Origin: an uncultured Oscillospiraceae bacterium
GTDB taxonomy: Bacteria; Bacillota; Clostridia; Oscillospirales; Oscillospiraceae
Direction of reading: 5' to 3'
Assembly: GCA_958426425.1 (NCBI GenBank)
Contig: CATZYY010000153.1
Location: forward strand, 1-5,644
DNA: 5,644 bases
This document shows positions 1 through 5,644 of this stretch, piece after piece (position 1 is the stretch's first letter; each line of letters opens with the position of its first letter). A program made the position numbers and the translations under genes. The notes under the pieces were generated by a model, which ran no database searches, was not told the origin of the DNA, and saw nothing but the letters and a program-made list of their open reading frames with translations.

Positions 1-19
1 GTTAGCCGGCGTATTAGGA

Positions 20-71
20 AATAAAACTAAGCGGTAATCAGGTAAAGCCTCGATTGCCGCTTAATTTTATT
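20..71. terminator. Probable bidirectional intrinsic terminator (long hairpin)
   Basis: The arms 28-39 and 52-63 pair over 12 positions with one G-T wobble. They continue inward through three more pairs (40-42 with 48-50, one bulged C at 51) to a five-base loop at 43-47. Beyond a single C/A mismatch (27/64), an A-rich tract at 20-26 pairs fully with a T-rich tract at 65-71, so either strand shows a GC-containing stem followed by a T-rich run. This is the form expected of an intrinsic terminator that works in both directions. It lies just past the last minus-strand gene of the transporter operon and would end that transcript. Any gene converging from the left would also stop here. Confidence 0.7.
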
Positions 72-237
72 CGTATATTGCTCCCAAGTTCTCTTTCCTG
101 AGAGCCGCCGCTGCATGGCACACACCGGACTTGGATACCTTCAGAAGCCAGGCAGCATCTATGGAGTGCGCCATACCCTTCCACGTCTGAGGAACCCAAA
201 GGGCTTCTAAATCGTCCTCACCGAAGGCATGGAGCAA
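67..237 (-). pseudogene. Remnant of a DtxR/MntR-family metal-dependent repressor (N-terminal winged helix only)
   Basis: Read on the minus strand from a possible TTG at 235-237, this gives 56 residues ending at TAA 67-69. The text LHAFGEDDLEAL, then KGMAHSIDAAWLLKVSKSGVCHAAAALRKENL, follows the opening of DtxR/MntR-type repressors as remembered from the family: roughly LHxSGEDYLEAI, a KGMVRSIDVA helix, and the recognition helix VSKPSVCHAVxxLR. Several usually conserved positions have drifted (Tyr to Asp after GED, Arg to His before SID, SKP to SKS). The frame stops just after the recognition helix, so the wing, metal ligands and dimerisation domain are missing. There is no good ribosome binding site or ATG at the family start. 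The next codons after the stop do not resume the family pattern. It starts about 30 bases after ABC-1 in the same direction, so it may once have been the last gene of that operon. Family assignment is by pattern recognition without a search. Confidence 0.6.
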
Positions 238-265
238 CCTTGGAAATCGTTTCTTTCTACATGAA

Positions 266-1999
266 TCATGCCAGTTTCCAACTGGATGCCTCTTGGCGGA
301 CGCCCACGAAGTCAGCATATAAGCCTGGCTGCTTGATGAGTTCCGCATGAGTACCCTTTTGAACGATGCACCCCTGATCTACAACCAGGATTTGGTCGGC
401 GCCCCGAACCGTTTTCAGCCGGTGAGCGATCATCAGCACGGTCTTCTCCCGGGTCAGGGCCTCCATGGCCTTTTGGAGCTGATCCTCGTTCTCCGGGTCC
501 ACATTGGCAGTGGCCTCGTCGAAAATCACGATGGGGGCGTCCTTCAAGAGACAACGGGCGATGGAGATACGCTGTTTTTCCCCACCGGACAGGGTGGCCC
601 CGCCCTCGCCGATCACCGTCTCATACCCCTCCGGCAGAGCAGAGATGAAGTCGTGGCAGCAGGCTTTCTTTGCCGCTTCCACCACTTGGGCATGGGTGGC
701 GTCCGGGCAACCGAACTTGATGTTGTTCTCGATAGTATCGTGGAAGAGGTACACCCGCTGGAACACCATGCTCACCTGGTTCATCAGGGACTCCAACGTG
801 TACTCCCGCACATCCCGGCCGCCGATGGTGACCCGGCCGCCGTCCACATCCCAGAACCGGGCAATCAGGTTGCAGAGAGTCGTCTTGCCGGAGCCGGATG
901 GCCCCACGATGGCAGTGGTAGTTTTATCCGGGATGGTAAGGGACACATCCTTCAGGATTGGCCGGCTGCCGTAAGAGAAATCCACATGGTCGAATACAAT
1001 GTCGTGGGCTTCCGGGTGAAGTTGCGCACCATCCTGATCCATCTCCGGGATTTCGTCCACCTGGTTGGCGTGGTCGATGGAACTGCCCACCAGCCGCAGG
1101 GCGGACACGCCGCTGCCCGCGGACTGAATCTGAGAGAAAATCATAAAGGAGATGATCACCGCCATTAAGGCATTCGCCAATGGCATGGAACCGCTCAGAT
1201 ACAGCCAGACAGCCGCAATCAGGATCAACACGCCGAATAGGTGGAGCGCCATTTCTTGGGCCCAGACGAAGGGAGTAAAGAGTTTTTCCACCGCCAGATT
1301 GTTGCTGCGGCTATCCTCCAGGGCTTGACGCACACGCTGATCCCCCTTGCCGGTAAGGTTGAAGGATTTGATGACACTCATGCCCTGGAGTTGTTCCAGA
1401 ACTGCCTCCACCAGCCGGGCCTCATCCCGCTGCCGCTTGGGCGCGATTTGGGCAGACTTTTTCTCCATACCGGAGAGCAGGAGCAGGTACAGCAGCATTC
1501 CGGCCAGGGCCAGCAGTCCAATGCGCCAATCCCAGAACAGCACACACAGCAGCATGACCAGGGAGTTAATCAGCCCGCCCAGGATATTCACCAGCACCAT
1601 GGAACCGGCGCTCTCAACCTCGTCCAGGACGGTAGTGGTGATTCCAGTGAGTTCTCCCAAACTCTGGTCGTTGAAGTAGCCCATGGGGACCCGCTTGATC
1701 TTATCGCCGATGGAAATGCGCTTATCCGCCACCATGAAGTACCCTGCGTGGGTCTGCTGGAGTTGGCTGAACCGATTCATGATCGCCCGCCCCAGAATAC
1801 TGACCAGCAGCAAGACGAGTGCCTGCCATGCCGGGGCAGCAGAAGTGGAGCCATTCACCAGGGCCAGGACCACCACATAGATGGCCGCGATTTGGAACAT
1901 GTGGAAGATGGCGTAAAAGAACCCCAGCACCATGGACTTGCGGATATTTCCCTGTTCTTGCCCGGCAAAGCGCCAGATTTTTCTCAAGACTTCAATCAT
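266..1999 (-). CDS. ABC half-transporter, exporter fold, permease-ATPase fusion (ABC-1)
   Basis: This 577-residue protein has the usual half-transporter length and order. A membrane domain with about six hydrophobic segments (near residues 22-47, 57-73, 133-155, 157-177, 243-267 and 274-292) is followed by a complete ATPase domain. Visible motifs are the A-loop Tyr343, Walker A GPSGSGKTT (366-374, Lys372), Q-loop Gln414, signature LSGGEKQR (470-477), Walker B IVIFDE (Asp494, catalytic Glu495), the D-loop and switch His526. Every catalytic residue is present, so it should hydrolyse ATP. The ATG overlaps the stop of ABC-2 as ATGA, with an AAAGGAG site 11 bases upstream, so the two are co-translated and probably form a heterodimer in the cytoplasmic membrane. 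It resembles ABC-3 strongly, including the VFQRVYLF stretch and the VRQ...W tail. The family includes multidrug exporters and IrtAB/YbtPQ-type siderophore importers; the substrate is undetermined. Confidence 0.95.
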   Translation of the reverse strand: MIEVLRKIWRFAGQEQGNIRKSMVLGFFYAIFHMFQIAAIYVVVLALVNGSTSAAPAWQALVLLLVSILGRAIMNRFSQLQQTHAGYFMVADKRISIGDKIKRVPMGYFNDQSLGELTGITTTVLDEVESAGSMVLVNILGGLINSLVMLLCVLFWDWRIGLLALAGMLLYLLLLSGMEKKSAQIAPKRQRDEARLVEAVLEQLQGMSVIKSFNLTGKGDQRVRQALEDSRSNNLAVEKLFTPFVWAQEMALHLFGVLILIAAVWLYLSGSMPLANALMAVIISFMIFSQIQSAGSGVSALRLVGSSIDHANQVDEIPEMDQDGAQLHPEAHDIVFDHVDFSYGSRPILKDVSLTIPDKTTTAIVGPSGSGKTTLCNLIARFWDVDGGRVTIGGRDVREYTLESLMNQVSMVFQRVYLFHDTIENNIKFGCPDATHAQVVEAAKKACCHDFISALPEGYETVIGEGGATLSGGEKQRISIARCLLKDAPIVIFDEATANVDPENEDQLQKAMEALTREKTVLMIAHRLKTVRGADQILVVDQGCIVQKGTHAELIKQPGLYADFVGVRQEASSWKLA

Positions 2000-3738
2000 G
2001 CCTGCTCACACTCCTTTACCCCCATGTGGGCCTGCCACATCTCGCGATAGAGCGGGCAGGTATCCAAAAGTTCCTGATGCTTTCCCGTAGCCTCAATGCG
2101 GCCATCGTTTACCACAACAATCTGGTCCGCGCCGGTGATGGTGCTCAGACGGTGGGCGATGACCAGTACCGTCTTGCCCGCCACTAACTGGCCCACTGCA
2201 CGCTGGACCAGGGCCTCGTTTTCCGGGTCGATGTAGGCGGTGGCCTCGTCCAGCACCACGATGGGGGCGTCCTTCAGCATGGCCCGGGCGATGGCGATGC
2301 GCTGCCGCTCGCCGCCAGACAGATGGGCGCCGCCCCCGCCTACCATGGTGTCATAGCCCTGTTCCAGGCTTTGGATGAACTCGTCACACCCGGCGGCCTT
2401 AGCCACGGCCTCCACCTCTTGGTCGGTGGCGGAAGGGCGGCCCATGCGGATGTTTTCCCGCACACTCTCGTCAAAGAGGTAGTTGTCCTGGGACACGAAG
2501 GCCACCTGGTCGTAGAGCTGGGAGAGAGGGATTTTCTTCAAATCCTGTCCGCCCAGAGTGATGGCGTCGGCGGACACGTCCCAGAACCCGGCGATCAGCT
2601 TGGCGATGGTGGATTTGCCGGAGCCGGAGGGCCCCACAAAGGCGGTCATGGTGCCGGCGGGGATGGCGAGGGACACATCGTGGAGGACCTCCTTGTCCGC
2701 GTGGTAGCCGAAGGACACATGGGAGAGGGCGATGTCCCGCCCCTGGAACTGCACCGGGGCGCTCCCGTGGTCCTGCTCCTGGCCGTTCAAAATCTCGTCC
2801 ACAGAGCCCACGATGGTGCCTACCTTGGCTAGGCTATCCACAAAGTCGATGGCGGAGAGCAGCGGTCCGGCGATGCCCAGGGACAGCACGATGGTGGTGA
2901 TGAAGGTCTCCACCGGCAGGCTCCCGCCGGCATACAGGAGCCAGCCCACCGGCAGAATGGTGATCATGGTGGTGGGGGAGATGGCCTTGGACAGGGAGAT
3001 GGGCAGCTGGCAGCTCTTCATCCAGTGGTAGAAGTAGGAGGCGTTGGCCTTTACGCTGTCGGAAAAACGGGCGTAGGACTGCTTCCCCTGATTGAAGGCC
3101 TTGATGACCTCAATGCCGCCGATGTACTCCACGATGGCGCTGTTCATGGCCTGGGTGGTCTTGACGGAGCCCTCGTACTGCTTGCCGTAGTTGGCCATCA
3201 CCGCCATCATGAAGGCCATTCCTACCGGGATGGACACCAGGCTCAGCAGGGCCATCCGCCAGTCCAGCACAAACAGGTAGACGAGGATGCACACCGGCCC
3301 CAGCACGTTGGCGGTCATCTCCGGCAATAGATGGGCCAGGGGCCGCTCCATGCTCTCCACCTGGTCAACGATGACCTGCTTCATCTGGCCGCTGGAGGTA
3401 TCCAGGATGGTGCCGAGAGGCATTCTGGGGAGTTTCTCCAAAATCTTCTCCCGGATGGACTTCAGAATGGAGAAGGTAGCCTTGTGGGAGATGGACAGGG
3501 CCAGGGAATACAGGCTGGCCCGCAGTAGGAACCCTGCCAGGGCCACGGCGCACCAGGTCAGGTAGAACGAGAATTCCTGTCTGCCGGACAGCAGGCCGAG
3601 AATGATCTGGGCGGCGGCGAAGTAAGGAGCCATGCCGCACAGCACCCCCGCCACGGCGGACAGAATCGCCCGGATCAAACTGCCATGCTGTGCCGCCCCC
3701 AGCTCCCACAGCCGGAGCATGGGACTTTGTTGGTTCAT
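1996..3738 (-). CDS. ABC half-transporter, exporter fold, permease-ATPase fusion (ABC-2)
   Basis: This 580-residue protein is the first gene of the transporter pair. Hydrophobic segments near residues 21-50, 57-81, 141-160, 162-182, 250-270 and 275-297 form the membrane domain. The coupling-region text VEYIGGIEVIKAFNQ is typical of clostridial exporter-fold proteins often placed near IrtA/YbtP (recollection, not a search). The ATPase domain is intact: A-loop Tyr345, Walker A GPSGSGKST (369-377, Lys375), Gln417, LSGGERQR (473-480), Walker B IVVLDE (Asp497, Glu498) and His529. The start is well fixed by AAGGAGG eight bases upstream of the ATG. It overlaps ABC-1 by four bases and is much less like ABC-1 than ABC-3 is, as expected for the non-equivalent partner of a heterodimer. 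It lies 87 bases after the TetR gene, separated by a terminator-like hairpin. Transport of a drug, lipid, peptide or siderophore is possible. Confidence 0.95.
   Translation of the reverse strand: MNQQSPMLRLWELGAAQHGSLIRAILSAVAGVLCGMAPYFAAAQIILGLLSGRQEFSFYLTWCAVALAGFLLRASLYSLALSISHKATFSILKSIREKILEKLPRMPLGTILDTSSGQMKQVIVDQVESMERPLAHLLPEMTANVLGPVCILVYLFVLDWRMALLSLVSIPVGMAFMMAVMANYGKQYEGSVKTTQAMNSAIVEYIGGIEVIKAFNQGKQSYARFSDSVKANASYFYHWMKSCQLPISLSKAISPTTMITILPVGWLLYAGGSLPVETFITTIVLSLGIAGPLLSAIDFVDSLAKVGTIVGSVDEILNGQEQDHGSAPVQFQGRDIALSHVSFGYHADKEVLHDVSLAIPAGTMTAFVGPSGSGKSTIAKLIAGFWDVSADAITLGGQDLKKIPLSQLYDQVAFVSQDNYLFDESVRENIRMGRPSATDQEVEAVAKAAGCDEFIQSLEQGYDTMVGGGGAHLSGGERQRIAIARAMLKDAPIVVLDEATAYIDPENEALVQRAVGQLVAGKTVLVIAHRLSTITGADQIVVVNDGRIEATGKHQELLDTCPLYREMWQAHMGVKECEQA
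2011..2017 (-). promoter_or_regulatory. Ribosome binding site of ABC-1 inside the end of ABC-2
   Basis: On the minus strand AAAGGAG lies 11 bases before the ATG at 1997-1999. It sits within the last codons of ABC-2, which supports this start and coupled translation of the two subunits. Confidence 0.65.
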
Positions 3739-3746
3739 CGTGAATT

Positions 3747-3753
3747 CCTCCTT
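3747..3753 (-). promoter_or_regulatory. Ribosome binding site of ABC-2
   Basis: The minus strand reads AAGGAGG, a full match to the anti-Shine-Dalgarno complement, eight bases before the ATG at 3736-3738. It fixes the start of ABC-2 and predicts strong initiation for the transporter pair. Confidence 0.85.
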
Positions 3754-3758
3754 GTTTT

Positions 3759-3774
3759 GTTAGTTATTGCTAAC
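3759..3774. promoter_or_regulatory. Small palindrome GTTAG-N6-CTAAC before ABC-2, possible operator
   Basis: The 16 bases form an inverted repeat with five-base perfect arms (six of eight positions pair overall). It lies between the terminator-like hairpin and the ribosome binding site of ABC-2, where a repressor would block entry into the transporter genes. The TTAG...CTAA half-sites resemble the core of DtxR/IdeR-type boxes as known from that family, and a DtxR-like remnant lies at the other end of the operon. It does not match the operator in front of the TetR gene, so it is probably not a second TetR site. No convincing -10/-35 pair is visible around it: TTGATT at 3784-3789 is a possible -35, but the hexamer 17 bases on is poor. 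Chance occurrence is possible. Confidence 0.35.
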
Positions 3775-3781
3775 TTGTTGT

Positions 3782-3824
3782 GAAATCAAAAGGCTGCACC
3801 CAGAAGGGGGGACAGCCTGCTTGA
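3782..3824 (-). terminator. Probable intrinsic terminator or attenuator after the TetR gene
   Basis: Minus-strand arms AGGCTG (3813-3818) and CAGCCT (3791-3796) enclose a further CCC/GGG pairing with a small internal loop. The stem runs directly into the T-rich TTTTGATTT. Outer arms AATCAA and TTGATT can extend it. It begins immediately after the TetR stop (3826-3828). It would limit read-through from the strong TetR promoter into ABC-2, though the imperfect stem suggests incomplete termination. Confidence 0.6.
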
Positions 3825-3825
3825 T

Positions 3826-4449
3826 TCAGGGCTGGGGATCGAACACAGTGCCGAAGCCCGCCATGTGGTAGTCGTTGAGCATCTTCACATAGCGATGGGC
3901 GGCGGCCCGGTCCATGTTGTGGCGCACCACCTCGAACATGCCGTTGAAATAGGCGGTGACGATGATGTGGATGAACTCCTCCGTCACCTGGCCGGACTTC
4001 ACGCTCTCACAGCCGATGACCTCCATGTACTGGTAGGTGTACTCCACCTCGATGTCCACCAGTTCGTCCAGGAAACAGGCAAACCGGGTTCCATGGGCCC
4101 CGTCCAGCAGGAGGCGGAACACGTCGAAGTGGTCATAGATGTAGTCCAGCAGGTCCATCTGATGGCGGGCGGTGTACCGGCCCATCTCCGCCTGCTGAGT
4201 CTCGTCGTCCAGCTGGTGGAAGCTCTCCTGGATCTCCCGGAACATGGCCCGGAACTCGTCCACCACCGGCTCTACAATGGCCCGGAACAGGCCCTCTTTA
4301 TCCCCAAAGCGGGTGTAGATGGACCCGGTGCTGGTGCCCGCCTCCTGGGCAATGGTCCGCAGGGATGCGTCCAGAAACCCCTTGGACAAGAACTCCTCCT
4401 TGGCGCACTCCAGAACACGATCATAGACGCCGGGCTTCTGCTTCGCCAT
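3826..4449 (-). CDS. TetR/AcrR-family transcriptional regulator
   Basis: This is a 207-residue protein, a normal TetR length. The N-terminal DNA-binding domain is clear: helix 1 VLECAKEEFLSKGF (about 12-25), then LRTIAQEAGTSTGSIYTRFGDKEGLF (30-55), with the recognition helix in TSTGSIYTRF and the typical closing F-D-K-E-x-LF pattern. The remaining 150 residues are helical, variable ligand-binding and dimerisation sequence, so the inducer cannot be named. The ATG at 4447-4449 is chosen because AAGG lies seven bases upstream. The further upstream in-frame ATG at 4570-4572 would put the promoter, operator and preceding terminator inside the gene. It has its own promoter, with a palindrome over the -10, so autorepression is likely. 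Its position directly before ABC-2 and ABC-1 suggests it controls that pair, a standard arrangement for efflux genes. Control of the ABC-3 operon is also possible. Confidence 0.93.
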   Translation of the reverse strand: MAKQKPGVYDRVLECAKEEFLSKGFLDASLRTIAQEAGTSTGSIYTRFGDKEGLFRAIVEPVVDEFRAMFREIQESFHQLDDETQQAEMGRYTARHQMDLLDYIYDHFDVFRLLLDGAHGTRFACFLDELVDIEVEYTYQYMEVIGCESVKSGQVTEEFIHIIVTAYFNGMFEVVRHNMDRAAAHRYVKMLNDYHMAGFGTVFDPQP

Positions 4450-4456
4450 ACGGTCA

Positions 4457-4460
4457 CCTT
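4457..4460 (-). promoter_or_regulatory. Ribosome binding site of the TetR gene
   Basis: Minus-strand AAGG within GAAGGTGA lies seven bases before the ATG at 4447-4449. It decides the start in favour of MAKQKPG over the longer frame. Confidence 0.6.
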
Positions 4461-4468
4461 CTTTCAAA

Positions 4469-4510
4469 CTATATTCATAACAATGTTTTATAACGATGTT
4501 TTGAATATAG
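4469..4510. promoter_or_regulatory. Composite palindromic operator of the TetR gene
   Basis: Perfect eight-base arms CTATATTC (4469-4476) and GAATATAG (4503-4510) bound a 42-base near-palindrome in which 17 of 21 opposed positions pair. Its interior consists of two adjacent 13-base direct repeats, ATAACAATGTTTT (4477-4489) and ATAACGATGTTTT (4490-4502), differing at one base. Each repeat contains its own AAC-N3-GTT dyad. The -10 hexamer of the TetR promoter (4504-4509) lies in one outer arm, so a bound protein would block RNA polymerase. The adjacent TetR protein is the natural candidate. The double-dyad design suggests two dimers side by side, as known for QacR-type regulators. Confidence 0.75.
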
Positions 4511-4532
4511 CACGCGACATTCCCTTTGTCAA
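4504..4532 (-). promoter_or_regulatory. Sigma-A promoter of the TetR gene
   Basis: On the minus strand a perfect -35 TTGACA (4527-4532) is separated by exactly 17 bases from a -10 TATATT (4504-4509). It lies between the terminator of ABC-3 and the TetR start, giving a 5' leader of about 45-50 bases. The -10 is buried in the palindromic operator. Confidence 0.85.
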
Positions 4533-4544
4533 GCCCTGTGCAGG

Positions 4545-4579
4545 AAAAAAGGACGCAGTGTCCTTTCGACACTGCGTCC
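4545..4579 (-). terminator. Intrinsic terminator of the ABC-3 operon
   Basis: A perfect 12-base inverted repeat (4551-4562 with 4568-4579, beginning GGACGCAGTGTC) has a five-base loop. On the minus strand it is followed at once by six T residues (4545-4550). It starts 18 bases after the ABC-3 stop codon and ends about 12 bases before the -35 of the TetR gene, cleanly separating the two transcription units. Confidence 0.95.
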
Positions 4580-4597
4580 CGGGAATATGTTCTTTTG

Positions 4598-5644
4598 CTA
4601 TGCGCTATCTTTGCGGTTCCACCCCCGGCTCTGCTGTCGCACGGTGACGAAGTTCCGGTAGATACCGCCCTCCTCCATCAGCGACTGGTGGGTGCCCCGC
4701 TGGGCGATCTCCCCATCCGAGATGACCAGGATCTGATCCGCGCCCCGGATGGTGTTCAGCCGGTGGGCGATGACCAGCAGAGTCTTGCCCTGCACCAGTT
4801 CCGAGATGGCCTGCTGGATGTAGCTCTCGTTGTCCGCGTCCACGCTGGCGGTTGCCTCGTCCAAGATGACGATAGGGGCGTCCTTCAGGATGCAGCGGGC
4901 GATGGAGATCCGCTGCCGCTCCCCGCCGGAGAGGCTTGCCCCGCCCTCGCCGATCACCGTGTCAAACCCATCGGGCAGAGCCATCACAAAGTCGTAGCAC
5001 CGGGCCTTGCGGGCCGCCTCCAGCACTTCCTCCCGAGTGGCGTCTGGTCGGCCCATGGCGATGTTGTTGTAGATGGTATCCTGGAAGAGATAAACCCGCT
5101 GGAACACCATACTGATGTGGTCCATCAGGTCGGCCAGTTTCACCTCCCGCACGTCCTTCCCCCGGACCAGCACCCGTCCGTCCTTCACGTCCCAGAAACG
5201 GGTGAGCAGGTTGGCGATGGTGGATTTGCCCCCGCCGGAGGGCCCCACCAGGGCCAGCATCTGGTGCCGGGGCAGGGAGAAGGAGATGTCGTGCAATACC
5301 TCTTTCTCCCCGTAGGCAAAGCGCACATGCTGGAACTCCACCTCCGGGGCTTCGCCGGTATCCGGGATGGAGTCCCGGCCGTCGTCCGGCAGCTCCGGCT
5401 CGTGAAAGACCTCCTCGATCCGGTCCATGCAGCTGTTCATGACGGTCAGCCGGGTGGCCTGGGTATACAGGGCCTTGATGGGGCCGAACAGGTCAAAGAC
5501 GAAGAGCATGATGCCCACCAGGTAGGGGACGCTCATGAGTCCGGCGCTCTCCAGCGCCAGGGCAATGGCCGTGATAGCCGCAGCCCCCAGGCCGTAGGCC
5601 AGGTTCAGCCGCAGCTGCCAGGGGGAGTGGTCCTCCTCAAACTG
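4598..5644 (-). CDS. ABC half-transporter, exporter fold, 3' part (ABC-3, cut by window end)
   Basis: The open frame runs through the right window edge, so the 348 visible residues are the C-terminal part of a protein that should be about 580 long. The first Met in the window (codon 5534-5536) is internal, because membrane-domain sequence precedes it. The fragment starts in the last two membrane segments (about 15-36 and 38-60) and holds a complete ATPase domain. In fragment numbering it has A-loop Tyr111, Walker A GPSGGGKST (134-142), Gln182, LSGGERQR (238-245), Walker B IVILDE (Asp262, Glu263) and His294. All catalytic residues are present. It matches ABC-1 over long stretches such as SMVFQRVYLF, TVIGEGGA and the VRQ...W tail, so the two are paralogues. 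By analogy it is the second gene of another pair, with an ABC-2-like partner expected upstream beyond the window. Substrate unknown. Confidence 0.93.
   Translation of the reverse strand, partial: QFEEDHSPWQLRLNLAYGLGAAAITAIALALESAGLMSVPYLVGIMLFVFDLFGPIKALYTQATRLTVMNSCMDRIEEVFHEPELPDDGRDSIPDTGEAPEVEFQHVRFAYGEKEVLHDISFSLPRHQMLALVGPSGGGKSTIANLLTRFWDVKDGRVLVRGKDVREVKLADLMDHISMVFQRVYLFQDTIYNNIAMGRPDATREEVLEAARKARCYDFVMALPDGFDTVIGEGGASLSGGERQRISIARCILKDAPIVILDEATASVDADNESYIQQAISELVQGKTLLVIAHRLNTIRGADQILVISDGEIAQRGTHQSLMEEGGIYRNFVTVRQQSRGWNRKDSA

Noticed and set aside
1..60. Minus-strand open stretch of 20 codons after the remnant's stop
   Set aside because: It is in frame with the remnant but separated by two stop codons, has no start codon or ribosome binding site, and does not continue the DtxR pattern. 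It overlaps the hairpin and is too short to call.
1..71. Integron attC-like site (GTTAGCC at the left edge plus an extended hairpin)
   Set aside because: GTTAGCC does not fit GTTRRRY, no matching RYYYAAC partner is found on the other side, and the T-rich tails fit an intrinsic terminator better. No integrase or cassette is seen.
238..348. Longer start (ATG at 346-348) for the DtxR-like frame
   Set aside because: These codons lie mostly within the end of ABC-1 in another frame and do not resemble the family. The recognisable similarity begins only near 230.
347..1168. Long plus-strand open frame of 273 codons antisense to ABC-1
   Set aside because: It is a codon-position shadow of the GC-rich ABC-1 gene, with a low-complexity His/Gly/Val-rich translation and no recognisable family. 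The same holds for the other plus-strand frames over the transporter and regulator genes (for example 1241-2050, 2323-2832 and 3865-4647).
266..3738. A degenerate (non-catalytic) ATPase site in one subunit of the pair
   Set aside because: Checked motif by motif: both subunits keep the Walker A Lys, LSGGE signature, Walker B Asp-Glu and switch His, so neither domain is degenerate.
4450..4572. Longer TetR start at 4570-4572 adding 41 residues
   Set aside because: The extension would overlap the -35/-10 promoter, the operator and half of the ABC-3 terminator hairpin. Its residues do not resemble a TetR N-terminus, and the shorter start has a suitable ribosome binding site.
1..5644. CRISPR array, tRNA or rRNA gene, insertion sequence
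   Set aside because: No regularly spaced repeats, cloverleaf-like segments, rRNA stretches, transposase frames or terminal inverted repeats were seen. The only repeats are the operator repeats and paralogous transporter sequences.

Overview
The window reads as part of a chromosome from a GC-rich Clostridia-type Firmicute, possibly an Oscillospiraceae-like gut anaerobe. The grounds are the GC-rich coding regions, strong AAGGAGG-type ribosome binding sites, compact minus-strand operons, stem-plus-T-run terminators and the style of the proteins. This placement is inference; no marker gene is present.

All supported genes lie on the minus strand and are transcribed from high to low coordinates. 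At the right edge is the 3' part of an ABC exporter-fold half-transporter (here called ABC-3, 4598-5644, cut by the window end), closed by a perfect 12-bp-stem terminator (4545-4579). Next is a TetR/AcrR-family regulator (3826-4449) with its own near-consensus sigma-A promoter (TTGACA-17-TATATT). The -10 of this promoter lies inside a 42-bp palindrome that also holds two tandem 13-bp repeats, which is a strong candidate autoregulatory operator. A hairpin followed by a T-rich tract (3782-3824) follows the regulator. After a small TTAG/CTAA palindrome come two full-length ABC half-transporters, ABC-2 (1996-3738) and ABC-1 (266-1999), translationally coupled by an ATGA overlap.

Downstream of ABC-1, in the more AT-rich left end, is a short open stretch (70-237) that looks like the N-terminal winged-helix part of a DtxR/MntR-type metal-dependent repressor, without its metal-binding and dimerisation region. 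It is best read as a gene remnant. The block ends in a long A-tract/stem/T-tract hairpin (20-71) that should terminate transcription from both directions.

The simplest picture is a TetR-controlled pair of ABC half-transporters forming a heterodimer, beside a second transporter operon whose last gene is a paralogue of ABC-1. The paired arrangement and the protein style recall the IrtAB/YbtPQ group (exporter-fold transporters that import siderophores) as well as ordinary multidrug exporters. The DtxR-like remnant and the TTAG/CTAA palindrome hint at a metal or siderophore link, but the substrate cannot be read from the sequence. Nothing here requires an entirely new system. The most distinctive elements are the composite TetR operator, the repressor remnant and the duplicated transporter pairs.
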